DNA of 64,000 nucleotides, from contig OX465110.1 in assembly GCA_949987565.1 (NCBI GenBank), forward strand, positions 9,632,556-9,696,555. Direction: 5' to 3'. Made by a program: the position numbers and the translations under genes. The notes below the pieces were generated by a model. It saw nothing but the letters and a program-made list of their open reading frames with translations, had not been told where the DNA came from and searched no databases. The DNA comes from Luidia sarsii (taxonomy: Eukaryota; Echinodermata; Asteroidea; Paxillosida; Luidiidae). Numbering within the stretch: the first letter of the stretch is position 1; each line of letters begins with the position of its first letter. Positions 23,801-32,800 of this stretch are shown piece after piece.

Positions 23801-26800
23801 AAACAAAGAAAGAAGTCAAGCAATGACAATTATGTTGTGGGCGTCCAATTGGCTTACCTATGTTTTTTCTTGATGTCAGTGTAGATCTGTATGTTCTGAG
23901 CACCAAGGTATTTCCTATAGCGCAGTAACTCCCCAGCACAAGAATTCATCAGCCCCTCGTCACCAATGTGAGAAAACACAAACCCCTCTGCTCTGATGAA
24001 ATCAAGACCTAGGCAGGACACAAAGGTACAAATGTGTAGAATACAAGCATTAGCACTAGCGGACTGGCCTACTAATGACAAAAGATGCAACATTAACTCT
24101 GGAGCACAGGTCCTCAATTCAATTGCCACATGATCCTTGAAATAAGATACAATTTGGAGAGGATAAAATGTTCTATCTTCTTCCTGTGAGAGGGGATTGC
24201 AAAGAGGTTAAGGATTACCAGCATGACTTAGTTAAGAGGATGGTTTAAAAAGTCTAAATTACCATATTCCTATACAAAAACCTCTGTCAGAATAAAAATG
24301 ACAGTCTATACATCTCTGAACAGACTACAGGTGTAGTATTCTAAGCAAAGACTAAATGTTCCCAAGTAGAGAATAGTTTTTTGCATTGTATTACATTGAC
24401 CCACAAAAAGTCACCAGTCATGGTTTTATGCATGTGGCGGTTTGCAATAAATGCACTGTTTTTGGCATGTTGATTGGATCAAAGATTAAGAATGATGTTT
24501 GCATCCAGGAGAATGTAATTCAATGGGGGTTGCCCTACTCAACGTTATAAGTACTGAGTGCTTAGTGCTTTGCCCGATTGCCGGCTGGAAAAAAAACAGG
24601 TGCAGCTTGGGCGGGATTAGAACCCGCGACTCCTGCTTTCTAGTGCAGATGTCTTAACCACTGGACCACCAAGCTGGTCAACGACGTGGTGGATTTGAAT
24701 ATGTATAGAGGTGGGTACCACGTGTATCATAGATACAATATGATGTTTGTATCAAAGAGAATGTAATTTAATTAGGGTTTGTCCAGGAGGCATAGTGCTT
24801 ATTGCATCAAGTCGGGCAAACCCTCATTGAATTAGTCAGGTGCTTGGCATGTGTGAAGGTGTAGGTAACATATCAGATGACACAGTGGTGTATGACATAG
24901 ACACAGGAGGAGCATGACCAGAGGCTGGACTGTGTTATAAGGAAGTTGAAGGAGAGAAACCCAACCTTGAACCAAGATAGATGGGTGCTTGCAGTTCATA
25001 ATATCACTTTCATGGGCCACATGCTGTCAGCAGACAGAAGACTGTGAAGAGGCACTGCACAATGCCAGGACACCAACCAATTCTGCCAAAGCCAGAGGTT
25101 TCCTTTAGCTGGTGAATTTCTCAGCTTGCTACATCCCTAAACTTGTGACAATGGGTGAGCCATTAGGGAGGTTGGCAAGAAAGGCAGTCAAGTTTCACTG
25201 GGGAAAGGAGCAAGAAGATTGCTTTATCAAATTGAAAGAGGCCTTGATGCATACAAATACACTAAGATACTTTCAGCTTGATGCAGACAGTACCTAGCAT
25301 GTCACAGATGTGAGTTATGTCAGCCTATTAACCATGCTTTTGCTAGAGTATGATGGCCATGTGAGGTCCATATCTTATGCCAGTGGAACACTGACTGATA
25401 ACAGTGATATTAAAAAATATATATAAAAAAACAAGAAAAAGACTCTTGCAGTGGTATAGGCATACAGAAAATGTCAAACTTGTTTGTATGGTGTAGATTT
25501 TGTGCTAGTGAAAGATCATGAACTCCTGGAAGTCCCATATGGGTCAAATCCTGCACAAATGCCCTAATTGAAAGATGGATGATGAAGGTGATGTCATATT
25601 CATTCAAATTTAAGTTCCTGCAGTACCAGAAAGATGTACTATTTCAAATGATCTATCGAGGCTCACAACGCCAACCCCTGCTTAAGAACAAGGAATGGTG
25701 AAGGATGAAACAGAACACTACACACACCGGTTAGCAAGTGAAGCAACGCACAGCTTTGACAACCAGAGAAGTCAAAGAAGCCTCAGGAGCAGATGGAGAG
25801 TTAAGCACTGTTCGGACATGTGTCCAGAACAACTCAGGTATCCATGGTCAAAGATTGTTTTTTTCCTATGAGGAATGAGCTCTCGTGTATTGGTTTTATC
25901 GTGTTAAGAGGAACCAGAAAAGTCTGCGACTAACAGTGTGTCCAGTTACATGTAGCTCATATGAAGGGTGTATTGGTGTGGTTGGCACTAAACAGGGGTT
26001 TAGAACAAAGGTTTGGCGGCCATGCTTTGAGAAAGATGTGGAGAGCTATGTATGGAGATGCCATGGCTGCCAGATTACTGGAGCAATGCCTGCCCCAGAG
26101 ACAATGAAATCAACTCCATTGTTAACAGGCCCATTTTCGAGACATTAGCATTGACCTCCTAGACTCATTACTCTCAAAGGCATTTGCACTTGTGGTAGTT
26201 GACTATCAAAGTCGATACGGTACTATAAAGTTGAATTCATGAAGGTTACTACAAGTGATAGAGTCATTGAGTCACTTGAGAATGTGTTTGTGCGCCCTCA
26301 ATTCACCTCAGATAAGTTCAAATCATACCTCTCTGAAAAGACACTCAGAAATGCATTGTTTTTAGCATGTTTGTTGGAGATGGCAAGGAAAATCTGCCTG
26401 GACCGGAACTTGAACCTGAGACCTCTGGTTAATGTTACATACTAGCATTCTTGCCATCTGAGCTATCCAGCCGTTACATGGCGGCCTTCCCAAATAGTCA
26501 ACTAGTCAACATTTTTCCAGTGCCCATGACTGCCATGAGTTTTTTCTACAATGTGTCATTTTCAAAACTCATGGAAACAATCGGGAATTATATTTATCTG
26601 TGAAATAATTCAAAAAGGGTATACTACTATACTAGTATACTACAAATGTATGTGTACAAGTGAGTTAAACCTGGCACAATTTTGACATTGGTGTGGCTTT
26701 TGTCAAGGGATTATCCGTTCGAAAAACCCACTGTGTGTCATCAATGGAGCGTAGCACGACTGTGTGTGTGACCGAGTAGCCCCTGTACTGATAGCCCTTG

Positions 26801-29800
26801 ACTGCAGACTAGCCTCCACTCCAGACGTTCAAATCTTTGAGGTGGTTCACCCAAACTGAACGCAGTTTGCGGTGAACAAAGTGGGTGGAATTCCACTGCC
26901 TGACCAATGACCATTGGGCTGTGTAACTTGCCAACACACTGTCTCCCATGGCAGCACACTATCCCTTAATCACCCACAGTAAATGTCCCACAATAGCACA
27001 ATCAGTGCTGCTATTAATCTGGCAATTCATAATTGCAACTTGCATCAAAACAGGTCTTTGTCAAGCTTCATATTAATTTGTTCTAGGCTAAAAAGTCTTC
27101 CTTTAAAAGTGGTGACTGGATTTAGAGGGCCCGTCACATAGAGCAACTAGAGCACGCCCCAAATGGGGTGTCCCCGGTGCAAAATGGTTGACTATTGTAT
27201 ATCTGAAGGGATCATGCCCATTCTTTTTCAGATGCAAACAACGATTTGTTGTAAACCTGGCTACAACATTTTAGGGATCACACAAAGTGAATGCAGCTTT
27301 TGCAATTTTAATCAAATAAATAAGGAACAAATTTTAATGGGAAGAGTGCTGCATGCACGTTATGTTAAACCTCGGTTTCAAGTCCTGGTCCAGTCAAAAT
27401 TTCTTGGCCATTTTTTTAAATCATTCAAAAGTTTCCAGTCAGTTTTCCCTTTATCTGATCTAATTTTTAGGAACTCATCTCATCTAAAACTAAATCTAAA
27501 AGCCTACACCAGATCACCTGACCAGAACTTGAATCAAGTACACTGTACTTGATTCAACTTGACTTGACCATCTTATGCAGGATTCCTGTCACTAACCTGC
27601 TGCCTGTGCCACTGACAAAGCTTCCTTGTTGCCACCAGACAAGATCTGTATCCCACAAGGCAAGGCGGGACAAACCTCCCGCACCTTACAGGCCACTGCT
27701 GTCATACAAGCAGTCACCTCTGCTCCCAAGCAATCAGATGGCAGGTACGGAACATCATGCATGTTTTCAATAATGACAGCATCCTGTGAGTTCATTCAAA
27801 ATGAAAGATAGCTAGATTTATGTTTGAAAAATACATGTAGCAGCAGTTTATGATCCAAGTAGGGATATTTTTTCCTACAATTGAGTGTTACACGTTCATG
27901 TTGTCCAACTATTCAAACAGTCTGTGAGTACCGACAGAGAAAACTTACATGCCTTCAAGACTGGATGTGTAAACAAGGTGAAAACCGGTATATCTGTAAT
28001 ATACACAAATGTTGTAAACTGATTACTGACTAAAATTACCCAAATGAAAATCTCATCAATTCAGAGGGCCTGAAAATTTGATTAGAATTTGCATTTTGGT
28101 GATTTGGTCGTGAAGCCATGCAACATTTTTCATGGAACCCTAATTTCTTTAATGACATTTTATAAACTCTATTCATCGAATAATAGTTGTTTGCATCTAA
28201 ATGAAAGCGGGGGTGTGATCCCTGGAGATATACGTACGGCAGTAAAATGGTTGAATTGCTTCTGACTTCCGCCCCCACCCCGGCAAAGACTAATTGACTA
28301 TTTGGGATCCCACCATCTAAGGGCTGGATAGCTCAGATGGAAGAGCACTGGTACATTATTCTAGAGGTCTCAGGTTCAAGTCCCAGTCAAGTCAAAGTTT
28401 TCTTTGCCAATTTTTTAATTTATTCAAAAGTTCCCAGTCAGTTTTTCCTTTGTTTGTCTGACAAAATATATTCTGATAAGGAAAACAAATCACCAACAAT
28501 GATATCATACCGTACGTGTAGATATAATATGATTTTTGCAATGGTCAGAAGGTAATTCAATGAGGTTTAGAATCCTGCTTAAGCAGCCAGGGTTTTTTCA
28601 GCACGCATTCAAGCAAAGCACTCAGCATATAGTGCTAGTTTTAATATGAATAGGACAAACCCCACTGAAGTACAACTACACATACATTATTTCCCTTATG
28701 GTAAGCCCATACTATCGGCTGATGGGTGCCAGGGTAGACTTGATACTACTGCTAACATGACTACATGTTTGCCATAATGCTTTTGTTGACATTTTACAGT
28801 CATGCATCAAACTCAGAGTCAGAGTTGGTACTGCAATTTTGCTCTCAAATGCCTAGGTATTGGTCAAATAATGTTTCAATCACAGGCTCACTGCTGATGT
28901 CTGTACTTCTAGTGGTCGATTTCACGAAGCGCTGCGATGCATCACGACTTGACTAGTGAAGCATTATCCCTCGCAACTCCTTGCGCAGTTTATGAACGAT
29001 TTCACCAAACTTATGATGCATCGAATCCCTCACAAATCCCATGGTAACGGTGTGCGATGCATCGCAACTTGCGACGACTCAGTTAGTCGTTGCAAGTTGT
29101 TAAAATGGCGTTAATGCTCATGTTTGGAGAAGAAAGACGAGCTTTGCATTGAGAAAGATTGTTTCTGGACCGCAGAAATCCCTCGAATCATTCAGTCAGA
29201 GACAGTGAGACCTACTAACGATAACATTTTACAAGAAACGGTATTTTCCAATAAACCTTTGCGACGTTCGCAAAGCATCATGGGTATATATGACAAACTG
29301 GCAGTATTTTTATCACACAACTCTATGGCGGAGCATGCAAATTCGTAATTTTTTTCTCAAAAAATTTAGAAAGTTCAGAAATGAAACTCACATAAATTTT
29401 GTCTAGATACCAACAACAAAACATATTTTTTGTTGAAACGTTGAGTGGGTAGTTTCTGAGAAATCAGAGGAGATTCCCTTGGTACCTGGATGGCAAACTT
29501 GGCGAGCACATGCTGCTAGTGGCATGCGATGCACGCATTGTGATTGTTCCTTACTTGCCGCTTGCATCAAAAAGGATTATTGTTGGAAAGAGTGGAATTG
29601 GAACGTGATACTCAGGTATTGTGACAAAGAAATGAAGGTTCTTATAAGTATGATTAATTCACATATTAAATTTTTACCTGAACGACGCGATATAGCAATG
29701 AGCAGATGACATCTTCTTTATCTCCTGCGTATTGTTTTTCAGCCATTTTGCTCTGCTTCTGTTATCAGACGGCTGTTTCAGTGGCACCTTATTTGAGACA

Positions 29801-32800
29801 TAAAAAAAATTGTCGCGTACAAAGGTCATCCTCGTTCAGGAAATGTTATTTCAATAAACATTGACCTGCGTTTCATCACGGCTGCGACAAATTTTAAGAC
29901 ATTGTTCGTAACTCCTGCGATGATTCGTAAGTTGCGAGGGGTTTGGTGAAATCAACCACTGGTTTCACAGATGACTACTTGACTTCATTTTTTGGGGTGA
30001 GAATATAGCCTTACGTTTCAGGAATAAACAAACACAATCGTGGCATTTTGGTGGTTCGGGTAGGGTTAGGGCTAATAATTATGTTTTGATTAAAACAAAG
30101 AGGTAACTGACTTATTATAATGCAAATACATTTTTTAAGAATTCATAGTTATGTTCAAGGCATTAAATATCAAAAGAACTACTGATGGGGGGGAGGATTT
30201 GGGAACACAAAGAAAAGAAACAGACCTACCAGTCCAGCTTCTTGATAGCCACGTGCTTCCTGACATGCTGCATGGATGATATCTTTCATGGCATGAGTAT
30301 GCCTTGGACTTCCTAATAACGGACAATATAAATTGAGATGGCCATTGTATAACACAGCTGTGCAAACAACTAACCGGTAGATACAACTTATCATTGAGGA
30401 ACGACTACACCCCCAAAACACAAGAACCCAACGACTACACCCCAAAAATACAAGAACCCAACGTTGACACCCCCAAATCACAAGAACCCAATGACTACAC
30501 ACCCAAATCACAAGAACCCAACGACTACACCCCCAAAACACAAGAACCCAACGACTACACCCCCAAAACACAAGAACCCAACGACTACACCCCCAAATCA
30601 CAAGAACCCAACGACTACACCCCCAAATCACAAGAACCCAACGACTACACCCCCAAATCACAAGAACCCAATGACTACACACCCAAATCACAAGAACCCA
30701 ACGACTACACCCCCAAAACACAAGAACCCAACGACTACACCCCCAAAACACAAGAACCCAACGACTACACCCCCAAATCACAAGAACCCAACGACTACAC
30801 CCCCAAATCACAAGAACCCAACGACTACACCCCCAAATCACAAGAACCCAACGACTACACCCCCAAAACACAAGAACCCAACGACTACACCCCCAAAACA
30901 CAAGAACCCAATGACTACACCCCCAAAACACAAGAACCCAACGACTACACCCCCAAATCACAAGAACCCAACGACTACACCCCCAAATCACAAGAACCCA
31001 ACGACTACACCCCCAAAACACAAGAACCCAACGACTACACCCCCAAATCACAAGAACCCAATGACTACACACCCAAATCACAAGAACCCAACGACTACAC
31101 CCCCAAAACACAAGAACCCAACGACTACACCCCCAAATCACAAGAACCCAACGACTACACCCCCAAAACACAAGAACCCAACGACTACACCCCCAAAACA
31201 CAAGAACCCAACGACTACACCCCCAAAACACAAGAACCCAATGACTACACCCCCAAAACACAAGAACCCAACGACTACACCCCCAAAACACAAGAACCCA
31301 ATGACTACACACCCAAAACACAAGAACCCAACGACTACACCCCCAAAACACAAGAACCCAACGACTACACCCCCAAATCACAAGAACCCAATGACTACAC
31401 CCCCAAAACACAAGAACCCAACGACTACACCCCCAAAACACAAGAACCCAACGACTACACCCCCAAAACACAAGAACCCAACGACTACACCCCCAAAACA
31501 CAAGAACCCAACGACTACACCCCCAAAACACAAGAACCCAACGACTACACCCCCAAAACACAAGAACCCAATGACTACACACCCAAAACACAAGAACCCA
31601 ACGACTACACCCCCAAATCACAAGAACCCAACGACTACACCCCCAAAACACAAGAACCCAACGACTACACCCCCAAATCACAAGAACCCAATGACTACAC
31701 ACCCAAATCACAAGAACCCAACGACTACACCCCCAAAACACAAGAACCCAACGACTACACCCCCAAATCACAAGAACCCAACGACTACACCCCCAAAACA
31801 CAAGAACCCAATGACTACACCCCCAAAACACAAGAACCCAACGACTACACCCCCAAAACACAAGAACCCAACGACTACACCCCCAAATCACAAGAACCCA
31901 ATGACTACACACCCAAAACACAAGAACCCAACGACTACACCCCCAAAACACAAGAACCCAACGACTACACCCCCAAATCACAAGAACCCAACGACTACAC
32001 CCCCAAAACACAAGAACCCAACGACTACACCCCCAAATCACAAGAACCCAACGACTACACCCCCAAAACACAAGAACCCAACGACTACACCCCCAAAACA
32101 CAAGAACCCAACGACTACACCCCCAAAACACAAGAACCCAATGACTACACACCCAAAACACAAGAACCCAACGACTACACCCCCAAAACACAAGAACCCA
32201 ATGACTACACACCCAAAACACAAGAACCCAACGACTACACCCCCAAAACACAAGAACCTAACGACTACACCCCCAAAACACAAGAACCCAACGACTACAC
32301 CCCAAAAATACAAGAACCCAACGTTGACACCCCCAAATCACAAGAACCCAACGACTACACCCCCAAAACACAAGAACCTAACGACTACACCCCCAAAATA
32401 CAAGAACCCAACGTTTACACCCCCAAAACACAAGAACCCAACGACTACACCCCCAAAACACAAGAACCCAATGACTACACACCCAAAACACAAGAACCCA
32501 ACGACTACACCCCCAAAACACAAGAACCCAATGACTACACACCCAAAACACAAGAACCCAACGACTACACCCCCAAAACACAAGAACCTAACGACTACAC
32601 CCCCAAAATACAAGAACCCAACGTTTACACCCCCAAAACACAAGAACCCAACGACTACACCCCCAAAACACAAGAACCCAACGACTACACCCCCAAAACA
32701 CAAGAACCCAACGACTACACCCCCAAAACACAAGAACCCAACGACTACACCCCCAAAACACAAGAACCCAACGACTACACCCCCAAAACACAAGAACCCA

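Noticed and set aside
24845..26330. An active LTR retrotransposon
   Set aside because: The pol pieces are broken by many stops and frameshifts, gag, protease and LTRs are not visible, and a SINE truncates the right end.
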